A DNA stretch of 64,000 bases from JBFXAF01 sp050184585 (GTDB taxonomy: Bacteria; Pseudomonadota; Alphaproteobacteria; Rhizobiales; Rhizobiaceae): NCBI GenBank assembly GCA_050184585.1, contig JBFXAF010000010.1:1-64000 (forward strand), written 5' to 3'. This document shows positions 15,318-24,453 of the stretch, piece by piece. The translations under genes were made by a program, and so were the position numbers. The notes beneath the pieces are model-generated. The model worked only from the letters and a program-made list of their open reading frames with translations, searched no databases and was not told the DNA's origin. The number at the start of each line of letters is the position of its first letter. The stretch's first letter is position 1.

Positions 15318-18300
15318 CTACTCGCCGATCTGCAGGGTCTTGAGGAAGCTGTCGATCGTCAGCGGCTTGAACGACCCGGAATCGGCGCTCGGCGCCGCAG
15401 GTGTCTCGACGGGACGTTCGGCCGGCGGCGGGATTCGTTCGACGGCGGTCGGCGGAGTGGAGGGCGCCGCGCCCGCCGCGTCGATGAAATCGCCGGCCGG
15501 CAAAGGCGCCGCGCGTGTCTGCTCGACCCGTTCCGCCTCGCGCGCCGCGGCGGCACGCGCCTCGATTTCCGCGGCGCGGGCGGCAGCCTCCTCGGCCCTC
15601 GCCTCGGCCTCTGCCCTGGCCCGGGCCTCGGCCTTGGCGCGGGTCTCTTCTTCCGCCTTGCGAAGCGCCTCCGCCCTGCGCAGCGCCTCTTCCTCGGCCC
15701 GCCGCATCGCCTCGGTCGCCTTGTCCCGTTCGGCCTGGAGGGCGGCGTAGTAGCGAACCTCGCGTCGCAGCCTCTGTTTCTCGTGCAACACGGCCTGCAC
15801 CGCCTCGACGCGCGCCTGTTCGATCTCCAGCGCGCGCTGCGTCAGGAACTGCGTCAGGGGCTCGATGTCGAGCGAGGCGGTGAAGGCGCCCGGCATTCCG
15901 TCGACGGCGAAACGCACCGTCGGCTCCGCGCCGACGAGTTCCTCCTCGCCTGGCAGGTAGGCGACCTGGCCCGTCGCCGCGGCGGTTCCGGTGTCGAGAT
16001 CTGCGCGAAGCTCGGCGGTGAGTATGGCCCCTGGGTTGTCGACCGTCACCGGCGGTGTACGCAGGACCCCGTTGGCGACCGTGAAGGCAAGTTCGGCCGC
16101 TGGCGCGTTGAACGCGCCCGTCGCAACCAGCGGCAGCGCGAACGCGGCGATCTTGGCGGCGTCGAGGTCGCGGCCCGCCAGATCGGCTGCCTCGATGATC
16201 CCGGGCAAGGCCTGTGGATTGATGCCTGCGACCGACAGGTTCTCCAGCGCGACGACCCCCGAGCCCGAGAGTGACGCGACCATGGCGCCGACCGACTTGC
16301 CGCTCGATGTCAGGTTGGCCGAGATATCCGCCACGCCCGATAGTCCGGCTTCGGGGAGCAGCCGCGCGACGTCGGCGTCGTCGAGGCGTGCCTGGACGGA
16401 CAGGAGGGCGGTGCCGGCCGTGTTCTTGAGTTCGAGCAGGCCGGAGACCGTGCCGTCATAGGACTTCGCGCGGAAATCGGAGACGCTGAGGCCCTCCGCG
16501 TCGAGCCGGAGCTTCATCGCCGCGTCATGCGCCTGCCCGAACAGCCCGGAATTGATGGAGCCGGCGGCGATCCGCACATCCGCGGTGACCGGCAGCAGCG
16601 TGCCGCCGGTGAACGGGGTCTGCGGCCAATCCCCGTCGGTCGAAACGAGGGACGCCTCGCCAACGACGCCGGCGATCGCCTGCGACAGGTCGAGGGCATC
16701 GAGGGTGAAGTCGCCGGTCAGGTGCGGCGTGTTGCCCCGCATCTCCGCGATGGCGGTCCCGGCGACGGTGCCCTCCTCGACGGTGCCTTCGATGTCGGCC
16801 AGCGTCGCCCTGCCGTCGGCAAGAGTCAGCCTGCCTGCCAGCGAGACCGGGGTCCCCAGACCCATGCCGGGCAAGGTATAGCCGGCGGTGATCAGCCACG
16901 GCTCGATGTCGGCCGCGGAAACGCGCGCATCGCCCTCCGCAGTCAGCCCCGCGGTTCCCTGCCGTATCGATCCGGCGAACTCGGCCCGCGAGTCGGGTCC
17001 GGCGATCGTGAAGCTCGTGTCGAGCCCGCCTTCGAGCGTTCCGCTGAGCGACAGCGTGGATTCCGCCGGCCCGGTCATGCCCAGCGGAGCGGTCGGCACG
17101 CCGTAGAGCGCCAGCAGTGTTTCGGCGTTCGGGCTCTCCGCCTGGAAGTCGACCTTGAGCGGCGCGGTCGCCGACAGGCCGCCATTGACGGTTCCCGACA
17201 CCGTCAGCGAAAACGTCTCTCCGGCGGCGCTGCCGCTCGCTGACATCTCCAGCGCCGTCGCCTCGTCGCCTTCCGGAGCCAAGGAGACGAGCGCGTCAAC
17301 GCGCGTATCATCGAGCAGGCCGGGATAGTTGCCGGCGCGGCGTGCGAGCGCGGCGACGATGGCGTTGCCCGGGCGGTTGGCGTCGAGCCGCGCGACCAGG
17401 GGCTCCAGGTCGACCGCGACGACGCCGATGTCGACATTGCCCGCCGGCCTTGTCGCGAAGTGCCGCAGGGTGCCTGCCGCGGTCAAGGTCGCGCCGTCGA
17501 GGCCACCGACCGTCAGGCGATCGATCTCCAGCGTTCCGCCTCGGATGCGCAGCGCCGTGTCGACCGTCTCGGCGACGAATCCCGCGGCCGCCACGGGCCC
17601 GGCCTTGAGTTCGAGGTCGACGTCGGTGTCGGCCGCCCGGTTGACGCCGGTGTCGCTGACGAACAGCGAGACGAAGGCCGCGAGGCCGTCGATGTCGAGC
17701 CCGCCTCCGTCGAGGCGCATGGCGAGCATCGGCTTCGCGCCCTCATTCGCCAGACGCTCGATGTCGCCGGTGAACCTGGCCGTGCCGAGGATAAGTTCGA
17801 GGTCTTGGAAGGACTGCTTTCCCCTGCCTAGGTCGACCTTCGCATGAAACCCTGCCGAAGGCAGGCGGCGTATCGCCTCGTCGACCTCGGTCGACACCCA
17901 GGCGGCGAAGCCCGAAGGCTGGCCGATCGCCACCAGCAGGTCGCCGCGGAATCCGAGCCTGTCGTCGGTGGCGAGCACGCCGCTGCCTTCGAGCGTCGTC
18001 CTCCCCGGCAGGGACGCTGCGAAGGATCGTACCTTCCATCCGCCTTCGCCCGGCTCCGCCGAGATACGCACGTCCCTGATCGTGGTGTCGCCCGCGACGA
18101 CGGCGGGAAGCTTGACCTCGACGGCGCCGGGTATGGTCGGCCGCGGCAGGTCCACGAGCACGGCCTCGAGCGCCGCCAACCGCTGCGTGAAGGTGAGGCC
18201 GGACGCGTCCTGCTCATCGACGATCGCCTGGTCGAAACGCACCTGTGCGCCGTCTGCAAGGATTTCGAAGCGCGGCTCCCGTCCGAGGTCGAATGTAGCG

Positions 18301-19223
18301 CTTCCGTCCGCCGTGTATGGGTCATCGAGCGGGCCGGTCTCGAAACGGAACTCGTCGATCGCCAGCCGCGCATGATCGAAGGTGAACCTGCCGTTCAGCC
18401 TGTAGGGCGGCGGCAGAGGCTTTCCCGCGCCGTCCTCCTGGAGGGCGAAGGTCTGGCCGCCCGTACCGCGAAGGTCGTCCTTGCTGACGCTGCGCGCATC
18501 CAGGCGGAACCCACCGGCATAGGTGATCGCCCCGTCCGCCAGTTTCACGGTGCCATCGAGTTCGACGGCGAATGGATAGACGATGGGATCGGCCTTGATG
18601 CGGACGCGCATCGAACCCGTGTCCTCGACACGGCCGGTCGAAGCGGTCAGCGCCGCGCGGGCGCCGTCGATGCGAAGTGTGCCGTCGATCCGCCAGGGCC
18701 CCGCGAGCGATCTGGCCGACACCTCGGTGTTGATCTCGGAGAGCACATGCTCGCGTCCGCTCGTCCCGTGTCGGATCGCGACCTGCCCTTCCGTGATCGT
18801 CAGCTTCTCCAGGCTGATATGCGTTACATCGAACGGCACGGACGGCCGCATTGCCCAGTCGACCGCGCCGTCGGCGCCGACCGAGATGACGGCTTTGGGA
18901 CGCACGAGGCGCATGTCGAAGATCTTCACCTCGCCGCTCATGAACGGCGCGAGTTCGGCGTCCATGGAGAAGGTTTCGACCGTCATGGCGGGCTGGCCTC
19001 CGGGGCCGCCCGCCACCGCCACGTCGGTGAAGGTCACGGAGGGAAAGGGGAGTAGCCGAGCCGTGGCGTCACCCTCGACGGTCACCTTGCGGCCGAGGAT
19101 GGCGCTCGCCTCGCGTTCGAATTCGGATCGGTAGCTCGACCAGTCGACGAAGTACGGCACGACCAGCGCAGCCGTGAGCAGGAGCACGATAAGACCGCCT
19201 ATGAAGACGAATAGCCGGGCCAG
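15318..19223 (-). CDS. Giant AsmA-like envelope protein, probable CUG start
   Basis: About 1301 residues. One N-terminal transmembrane anchor is followed by repeated AsmA-type beta-rich segments ('VEGDATARLLPFPSVTFTDVAVAGGPGG', 'LGGVAD'-like strands) and a C-terminal AsmA_2 region. The last 200 residues are an Ala/Glu/Arg-rich coiled coil and a Pro/Ala tail. AsmA-like proteins bridge the periplasm and help move phospholipids to the outer membrane. No ATG exists near the expected N-terminus. CTG at 19223-19221 gives L-A-R-L-F-V-F-I-G-G, completes a 20-plus-residue membrane helix and has GGGAG 7 nt upstream. The alternative GTG 19187 would cut that helix in half. Confidence 0.85.
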   Translation of the reverse strand: MARLFVFIGGLIVLLLTAALVVPYFVDWSSYRSEFEREASAILGRKVTVEGDATARLLPFPSVTFTDVAVAGGPGGQPAMTVETFSMDAELAPFMSGEVKIFDMRLVRPKAVISVGADGAVDWAMRPSVPFDVTHISLEKLTITEGQVAIRHGTSGREHVLSEINTEVSARSLAGPWRIDGTLRIDGARAALTASTGRVEDTGSMRVRIKADPIVYPFAVELDGTVKLADGAITYAGGFRLDARSVSKDDLRGTGGQTFALQEDGAGKPLPPPYRLNGRFTFDHARLAIDEFRFETGPLDDPYTADGSATFDLGREPRFEILADGAQVRFDQAIVDEQDASGLTFTQRLAALEAVLVDLPRPTIPGAVEVKLPAVVAGDTTIRDVRISAEPGEGGWKVRSFAASLPGRTTLEGSGVLATDDRLGFRGDLLVAIGQPSGFAAWVSTEVDEAIRRLPSAGFHAKVDLGRGKQSFQDLELILGTARFTGDIERLANEGAKPMLAMRLDGGGLDIDGLAAFVSLFVSDTGVNRAADTDVDLELKAGPVAAAGFVAETVDTALRIRGGTLEIDRLTVGGLDGATLTAAGTLRHFATRPAGNVDIGVVAVDLEPLVARLDANRPGNAIVAALARRAGNYPGLLDDTRVDALVSLAPEGDEATALEMSASGSAAGETFSLTVSGTVNGGLSATAPLKVDFQAESPNAETLLALYGVPTAPLGMTGPAESTLSLSGTLEGGLDTSFTIAGPDSRAEFAGSIRQGTAGLTAEGDARVSAADIEPWLITAGYTLPGMGLGTPVSLAGRLTLADGRATLADIEGTVEEGTVAGTAIAEMRGNTPHLTGDFTLDALDLSQAIAGVVGEASLVSTDGDWPQTPFTGGTLLPVTADVRIAAGSINSGLFGQAHDAAMKLRLDAEGLSVSDFRAKSYDGTVSGLLELKNTAGTALLSVQARLDDADVARLLPEAGLSGVADISANLTSSGKSVGAMVASLSGSGVVALENLSVAGINPQALPGIIEAADLAGRDLDAAKIAAFALPLVATGAFNAPAAELAFTVANGVLRTPPVTVDNPGAILTAELRADLDTGTAAATGQVAYLPGEEELVGAEPTVRFAVDGMPGAFTASLDIEPLTQFLTQRALEIEQARVEAVQAVLHEKQRLRREVRYYAALQAERDKATEAMRRAEEEALRRAEALRKAEEETRAKAEARARAEAEARAEEAAARAAEIEARAAAAREAERVEQTRAAPLPAGDFIDAAGAAPSTPPTAVERIPPPAERPVETPAAPSADSGSFKPLTIDSFLKTLQIGE

Positions 19224-19313
19224 TGCCGCTCTCCCGCTTTCCTCGATCCAGGAAGACTCACTCTAGCCGGATGAGCGTGTCGATAAAGTGGCAATTTCCC
19301 GGGTCGGCACTCC

Positions 19314-20723
19314 TCAGAAGACCAAGACCTTGCCTGGGTTCATGATGTTGTCCGGGTCCAGCGCCCGTTTGATGCTGCGCATGATTTCGACCCCGTGCCC
19401 ATGCTCACGGGCGAGATAGGGCATCTTTCCCTGTCCCACCCCGTGTTCGCCCGTACACGTTCCCTCCATCGCCAGCGCACGCAGGTTCAGGCGTGAAACG
19501 AACGCTTCCGCGCGCTCGATCTCATCCAGATCGCTCATGTCCATCAGAACCAGCACATGGAAATTGCCGTCGCCGACATGACCGACGATGGGTGCCACCA
19601 GCCCGTTGCGGGCGATGTCCTCCTCGGTCTCCGCGATACATTCGGCAAGCCGCGAGATCGGCACACAGACGTCGGTCGAGAGCCCCCTGGCGCCGGGTCT
19701 CAATGTCAGAGCCGACCAATAGGCGTCGTGACGCGCCTTCCAGAGTTTGGTCCGCTCCTCGGCGATGGCCGTCCAGTTGAACGGGCCGCCGCCATTGTCG
19801 GCGGCGATCTCGCCGAACATCTCGGCCTGCTCGGCGACGCCTGCGTCGCTTCCGTGGAATTCCACGAAAAGGCACGGGCTCTCCGGATATCCGAGTTTGG
19901 AGTAGGTGTTCATCGCCCGCATCTGCAGCGCGTTGACCAGTTCGATGCGCGCCACCGGAATGCCGGTCTGGACCGTGGCGATGACCGCGTTGCAGGCGGC
20001 CTGAAGATTGGGAAACGGACAGACCCCGCCCGACACGGCCTGCGGGATGCCGTAGAGCTTCAGAGTCAAGGACGTGATGACTCCGAGGGTCCCTTCCGAC
20101 CCGACCAGAAGCCGCGTCAGGTCGTAGCCGGCGGACGATTTCCTGGCCCGCCGCGCGGTCGTCACTGACTGGCCGTCCGCCATCACCGCGGTCACCGACA
20201 GCACGTTGTCGCGCATGGTGCCGTAGCGCACGGCGTTGGTGCCCGAGGCCCGCGTGGCCGCCATGCCGCCGAGGCTGGCGTTCGCGCCTGGATCGATCGG
20301 GAAAAACAGTCCGGTATCCCTGAGATACGTGTTCAGCGCCTCGCGGGTCACCCCGGCTTCCACGACGCAGTCCAGGTCGTCCGGGTTGACCGCGACGATG
20401 CGGTTCATCCGGGACGTGTCAACCGAGATGCCGCCGCCCGGCGCGTTGACGTGACCTTCGAGCGAGGTCCCCGTGCCGTAGGCGATCACCGGCACCCGAT
20501 GCTCGGCGCAGGCGCGCACGATCGTCTCCACCTCGTCATGAGCTTCGGGAAACGCGACCCCGTCGGGAGTCTGCAACGGTATGTAGGTGGTGGTGTGCCC
20601 GTGCTGTTCGCGCACCGACTGGTTGGTCTGGAAGCGTTCGCCGAACCGCTGCTTGAGGATCCCGAGCACTGCGGCGATGCCCTGCTCGTTGCGCGGCACC
20701 GTGGTAAGGTCGCTCAGCGCCAT
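19314..20723 (-). CDS. FAD-binding oxidoreductase, D-lactate dehydrogenase (cytochrome)/glycolate oxidase type
   Basis: 469 residues. The FAD-binding PCMH domain contains 'VPVIAYGTGTSLEGHVNAPGGGISVD' and 'GLFFPIDPGANASLGGMAATRASGTNAVRYG'. The C-terminal substrate domain has 'GHVGDGNFHVLVL' and ends 'CTGEHGVGQGKMPYL...LDPDNIMNPGKV', the signature of the DLD/GlcD family. It oxidises a 2-hydroxy acid, probably D-lactate, and passes electrons to cytochrome c or quinone. ATG 20723 has GGAGG 5-6 nt upstream; the frame open to 20846 overlaps the divergent thioesterase gene and is rejected. The exact substrate is not certain. Confidence 0.88.
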   Translation of the reverse strand: MALSDLTTVPRNEQGIAAVLGILKQRFGERFQTNQSVREQHGHTTTYIPLQTPDGVAFPEAHDEVETIVRACAEHRVPVIAYGTGTSLEGHVNAPGGGISVDTSRMNRIVAVNPDDLDCVVEAGVTREALNTYLRDTGLFFPIDPGANASLGGMAATRASGTNAVRYGTMRDNVLSVTAVMADGQSVTTARRARKSSAGYDLTRLLVGSEGTLGVITSLTLKLYGIPQAVSGGVCPFPNLQAACNAVIATVQTGIPVARIELVNALQMRAMNTYSKLGYPESPCLFVEFHGSDAGVAEQAEMFGEIAADNGGGPFNWTAIAEERTKLWKARHDAYWSALTLRPGARGLSTDVCVPISRLAECIAETEEDIARNGLVAPIVGHVGDGNFHVLVLMDMSDLDEIERAEAFVSRLNLRALAMEGTCTGEHGVGQGKMPYLAREHGHGVEIMRSIKRALDPDNIMNPGKVLVF

Positions 20724-20827
20724 GCTTTCCTCCGCGAATGGACCAGTGGCGGTGCTTGTTGTCGGTCTAGGCTTCTTTAGTCTGTAGAGCGCCGGCGTGT
20801 CGCCCGGCAAGCATCCGAGAGGCGCCG

Positions 20828-21313
20828 ATGTCCCTTCCAGCACCATTCGTCTCGCGTGTCATGGCCGTCGAGAAGGATTGGATCGACTACAACGGCCACA
20901 TGAACATGGCGTACTACAACGTGCTGTTCGATCGTGGCGCGGACGATGCGTTCGAGGTTCTTGGCCTCGGTCCCGACTACGCTCGTACCCGGCGTCTCAC
21001 CAGCTACACCGCCGAAGTTCATGTGTGCTACGTGCGCGAACTCCACCTCGGAGACCGGGTGACCGTCACCTGCCAGCTCATCGACGCCGACGACAAGCGT
21101 TTTCACTTCTACCAGGAGATCGTCCACGCGGACGGATGGCTCGCGGCGACCTCCGAAGTGCTGGCGCTTCACATCGACATGTCGGGGCCGAAGGTCGCCC
21201 CCTTTCCCCCCGACATCGCCGAGAAGGTCGAGGCCATGCGGACAGCGCATGCTTTCCTGCCGCGGCCGGAACGCGCCGGGCGTTCTATTGGAATCCGCAG
21301 AAAGCCAAGGTGA
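20828..21313 (+). CDS. Hot-dog fold thioesterase family protein
   Basis: 161 residues. The segment 'VEKDWIDYNGHMNMAYYNVLFDRGADDAF' is the 4HBT-type active-site region (Asp/Tyr-Asn-Gly-His-Met-Asn), as in YbgC-like and betainyl-CoA-type thioesterases. 'EVHVCYVRELHLGDRVTV' is the second conserved strand pair. It should hydrolyse an acyl-CoA; the acyl group is unknown. It is divergent from the FAD oxidase, with about 100 bases between starts, and a functional link is only suggestive. Confidence 0.85.
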   Translation: MSLPAPFVSRVMAVEKDWIDYNGHMNMAYYNVLFDRGADDAFEVLGLGPDYARTRRLTSYTAEVHVCYVRELHLGDRVTVTCQLIDADDKRFHFYQEIVHADGWLAATSEVLALHIDMSGPKVAPFPPDIAEKVEAMRTAHAFLPRPERAGRSIGIRRKPR

Positions 21314-21400
21314 AACATTTGTAATCGTTGGTGATTGAACCGCGTCCGCTCCCTCGCCGTTACCCCCCGGAACACACAATTCAAAGACGGTGGGCACCGC

Positions 21401-22528
21401 ATGAATAGGGAAACTGGCGCTGGTCGCGTCGACGACTGGCATATGACCGACGATCTGCACGCTCCGAAGGGAAAGGCGGATCCGTTTGCGGCTGCAATGC
21501 GCGCCACGCGCATGGCGATGATCGTGACGGACCCCAAGCAACCGGACAATCCGATCGTCTTCGTCAATGACGCGTTTCTCAAGCTGACTGGTTACGACCG
21601 GTCCGAGGTGGTCGGCAGCAACTGCCGATTCCTTCAGGGCGAAGAGACCGATGCGGCCGAACTCGACCGCGTTCGACAGGCAGTGGTGAACCGCGAACCG
21701 GTGAATGTTGACCTCCTCAACTACCGCAAGGACGGCTCCACGTTCTGGAATTCGCTCTACATCAGCCCAGTCTCCGATGAGGATGGCGAGTTGCAGTACT
21801 TCTTTGGTTCGCAACTCGACATCACCGAACGGAAATCGTCGGAATTGCGGGCGCGCGCCGACAAGCGTCGTTTCGAGCAGGCGGTGAAGGACCGCACGCG
21901 AGAACTCGAGGCCGCGCTCGAAGCCCAGACGGTGCTTCTCCATGAGGTGGACCACCGGGTGAAGAACAACCTCCAGATGGTTTCGTCGCTGATCCTCATG
22001 CAAAGCCGGTCGATCCCCGACGAGGGCATCCGACGCTCTCTGCGGTCGATGCTGGCGCGGGTCGAGGCTCTGTCGACGGTGCATCGCCGTCTCTACCAGT
22101 CGGACGACGTGAGGCAGTTCGACGTCGCCGATTTTGTCCGCGACCTGGTGCCTGATCTGGTCGCAGCGTCAGGCCGCAGCGACGTCCGTGCGGAGCTCGA
22201 TCTTGCCCGCGTCGACGTGCCGGCGCAGAAGGCCGCCCCGGTCGCGCTGATGGTCAACGAACTCGTCACCAATGCCCTCAAGCACGGTTTCAATGGCGGA
22301 CGCGCGGGAACGATATCTGTTTCGGTTCGTTCGAAAGGCCAGGAGTTCGAGATCGAGGTGCGTGACGACGGGACCGGAATGTCTCCGCCGAACGGCAAGT
22401 CCTCATTCGGGACGGATCTTGTAAAGGCGTTGGCCCGCCAGTTGCAGGCTAAGGTGACGTGGGAACCAGGCGAACCGGGAACCCGCGTGATGATCAGCCT
22501 GCCTGTCGAATCACACGCCGCGGAGTGA
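21401..22528 (+). CDS. LOV-domain (blue-light) sensor histidine kinase, HisKA_2 type
   Basis: 375 residues. Residues 30-145 form a PAS/LOV domain with the canonical flavin-adduct motif GSNCRFLQG (Cys75) and 'FWNSLYISPV', so it should bind FMN and respond to blue light. A helical linker leads to a HisKA_2 dimerisation box 'EVDHRVKNNLQMV' with phospho-acceptor His185 and an HATPase domain ('NELVTNALKHGF', 'DDGTGM'). This matches LOV-histidine kinases of Brucella and rhizobia that feed the general stress response. ATG 21401 is chosen; TTG 21335 and ATG 21443 are alternatives. The single-domain response regulator follows four bases later. Confidence 0.9.
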   Translation: MNRETGAGRVDDWHMTDDLHAPKGKADPFAAAMRATRMAMIVTDPKQPDNPIVFVNDAFLKLTGYDRSEVVGSNCRFLQGEETDAAELDRVRQAVVNREPVNVDLLNYRKDGSTFWNSLYISPVSDEDGELQYFFGSQLDITERKSSELRARADKRRFEQAVKDRTRELEAALEAQTVLLHEVDHRVKNNLQMVSSLILMQSRSIPDEGIRRSLRSMLARVEALSTVHRRLYQSDDVRQFDVADFVRDLVPDLVAASGRSDVRAELDLARVDVPAQKAAPVALMVNELVTNALKHGFNGGRAGTISVSVRSKGQEFEIEVRDDGTGMSPPNGKSSFGTDLVKALARQLQAKVTWEPGEPGTRVMISLPVESHAAE

Positions 22529-22532
22529 CCAA

Positions 22533-22982
22533 ATGAGTGATCTGCAGGCATTGCGCGTCCTCGTCGTCGAAGACGAGGCGTTGTTGGCGATGGAGTTGGA
22601 AAGCCTTATCGAGGACGCGGGCCACGAGGTGGTGGGCTGGGCCACCAGTTCGTCCGAGGCGCGGCGGCTGATCGACACCACCGAGGCCGACCTGGCGTTC
22701 GTGGATATGCAGTTGGCGGACGGCCCAACGGGGGTCGAAGTCGCCAAGTATTTCGCCGAGGTCCGACCGATGCTGGTCGTGTTCCTCACCGCAAATCCCA
22801 AACGCATCCCGGAGGATTTCGCCGGAGCCTGTGGCGTCATCGCCAAGCCCTACACGGTCGCGGGACTCGCAAGCGCACTGCGGTATCTGCAGGAGGGCAT
22901 CCGTCGCCCCCCGCCATCGGCAGGGCGGCCCACTGGCTTCGCCCTTTCGCCGCGATACGACGCCGCATGGCTGCCGGCCTAG
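22533..22982 (+). CDS. Single-domain response regulator (LovR-like)
   Basis: 149 residues with a receiver domain only. It has acidic residues Glu13/Asp14, phospho-acceptor Asp58 ('AFVDMQLADG'), the Thr of 'FLTANP' and the conserved Lys105 ('VIAKPY'), followed by about 30 residues of Pro/Arg-rich tail without an output domain. Its start is four bases after the LOV kinase stop, so the pair is one operon. In Caulobacter a LOV kinase (LovK) and a single-domain regulator (LovR) are similarly paired and modulate the general stress response. The same role here is an inference. Confidence 0.88.
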   Translation: MSDLQALRVLVVEDEALLAMELESLIEDAGHEVVGWATSSSEARRLIDTTEADLAFVDMQLADGPTGVEVAKYFAEVRPMLVVFLTANPKRIPEDFAGACGVIAKPYTVAGLASALRYLQEGIRRPPPSAGRPTGFALSPRYDAAWLPA

Positions 22983-23039
22983 GATGATCGGCTGGGGCGG
23001 GCATGACCGGCAGCCGCCCGGTCGCGCCTGGGGCGATGG

Positions 23040-23915
23040 CTACGCCAGCTTTTCCCTGAAGAACGTGATTGTTCGTTCCCAGGCCAGCTCCGCCGCTTCC
23101 TTGTTGTAGCGAGCCTCCGACGTATCGTTGTTGAACGCGTGCTGGGCGCCGTCATAGACGTGGATGGTGAACTCCTTGCCCGCCGCTTCGAGCGCTTCCC
23201 GGTAGGCCTCGATGCCGGCATTGACCCGCTCGTCGAGCCCGGCATAGTGCAGCAGCAGCGCCGCCCTGATCTGTGGCACGTCCTCGACTTCGGGCTGTCT
23301 TCCGTAGTAGGCGACGCCTGCCGCGAGAGCCGGCGTCGCCACGGCGAGCTGGTTGACCGCGGCGCCGCCCCAGCAGAAGCCGACCGCGCCGACGAGGCCG
23401 TTGCTCGCCTGGTGGAACTCAAGGAAATTCACCGTCGAGACGCCGTTCGCCGCCGTCTCCTCGGGATCGAGTTGCGAGAACATCTGGCGCGCCTCGTCCT
23501 CGTCTTCCGGCGTGCCGCCGAGCGGCGACAGGAAGTCGGGCGCCAGCGCGAGGAAACCTTCCAGTGCGATGCGCCGCGTCACGTCCCGAATGTGGCCGTT
23601 CAGACCCCTGTTCTCATGGATGACGATCACCGCCCCCAGACGGTCGGCGACCCCGGCCGGACGCGCGAGGTAACCCTTGATCTCGCCCTCGGCGCCCGCC
23701 CACACGATGTCCTCGCCCGTGATCCGCGCATCATCCTCGGCGACCGTCGCGGCGGCGGCCGGGCTCGCCGCCAGCATCGGCGCGATCGCGGCGGCCGCTG
23801 CGCCCGAGCCCGCCAGCCTTGTCAGCTTCTCCATGAATGCCCGCCGGTCGAGGGTGAGGTGCGTATACTCGTCATAGGCGTCGATCATCGCCTGCGTGAT
23901 CGTCGGTCGCTGCAT
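23040..23915 (-). CDS. Dienelactone hydrolase family protein with Tat-like signal
   Basis: A 291-residue alpha/beta hydrolase of the dienelactone hydrolase family. The triad is visible: nucleophile Cys181 in GFCWGG, Asp228 ('HYAGLDERV') and His259 ('GAQHAFNN'). 'VIVIHENRGLNGHIRDVTRRIA' is the conserved DLH N-terminal block. A twin-arginine motif (DRRAFMEKL, residues 23-31) and an Ala-rich hydrophobic run ending 'SPAAAA' suggest Tat export. ATG 23915 has GGGAG 7 nt upstream; the long frame to 24182 overlaps the MarR gene and is rejected. The natural ester substrate is unknown. Confidence 0.88.
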   Translation of the reverse strand: MQRPTITQAMIDAYDEYTHLTLDRRAFMEKLTRLAGSGAAAAAIAPMLAASPAAAATVAEDDARITGEDIVWAGAEGEIKGYLARPAGVADRLGAVIVIHENRGLNGHIRDVTRRIALEGFLALAPDFLSPLGGTPEDEDEARQMFSQLDPEETAANGVSTVNFLEFHQASNGLVGAVGFCWGGAAVNQLAVATPALAAGVAYYGRQPEVEDVPQIRAALLLHYAGLDERVNAGIEAYREALEAAGKEFTIHVYDGAQHAFNNDTSEARYNKEAAELAWERTITFFREKLA

Positions 23916-24006
23916 GCCGGTCTCCCTTCCTGTCGACGCGCCGGAACCTAGGCCGTGGCGGCCTGCGGTCCAGTCAAGCATGCGTGAGGCCGGACGGACC
24001 GACCAC

Positions 24007-24453
24007 CTACCTCCGCTCGTCGAAGAAGCGTCGCACGCCTTCGAGCAGTGGCAGCGCCGCCGCGAATCCGTCGGCAGCGAACGCTGTCCTGAGAGCGCCA
24101 AGTTCGGGGGCCATCGACGCGATGCAGGCCTGGCGGACCGCCCGTCCGGCCTCGGTGATGTCGACCCGCTTGGAGCGCCCATCCTTCGCGTCCGGCGCGA
24201 CCGAGATGAAGCCCCCCCGCTCCAGATGGCCCAGCGTGTTGGTCATGGTACCCTTGGTCACCTGCATCGCTCGGGCGATTTCCAGCGGCGTCCGGTTGCC
24301 GCCCAGACGGGCCAGGTGGTTGAGCACCGCGAACTGCGGCAGGGTCATGCCGACCGGCATCGCCTTCTCGAAGGCGTTGCCGGAAAGCTGGGCAACGATG
24401 TGAACCTCGTTGAAGTATCGAAACAGCAGGGCAAGGTCGTCACTGCCGGTCAT
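24007..24453 (-). CDS. MarR family transcriptional regulator
   Basis: About 148 residues. The winged helix is recognisable: 'MTLPQFAVLNHLARLGGNRTPLEIARAMQVTKGTMTNTLGHLERGGFISVAPDAKDGRSKRVDITEAG', with the DxRSKRV wing typical of MarR. ATG 24453 overlaps the stop of the upstream nitroreductase-like gene as ATGA, so the pair is translationally coupled. An ATG at 24483 would give a 158-residue protein and is also possible. The likely target is the operon's own promoter, where two TTTGA-NN-TCAAA palindromes lie (25605-25640). Confidence 0.9.
   Translation of the reverse strand: MTGSDDLALLFRYFNEVHIVAQLSGNAFEKAMPVGMTLPQFAVLNHLARLGGNRTPLEIARAMQVTKGTMTNTLGHLERGGFISVAPDAKDGRSKRVDITEAGRAVRQACIASMAPELGALRTAFAADGFAAALPLLEGVRRFFDERR

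Noticed and set aside
22995..23021. GGGCGG...CCGCCC after the single-domain receiver gene
   Set aside because: The stem is only 6 bp with a 13-base loop and no T tract; too weak to call a terminator.
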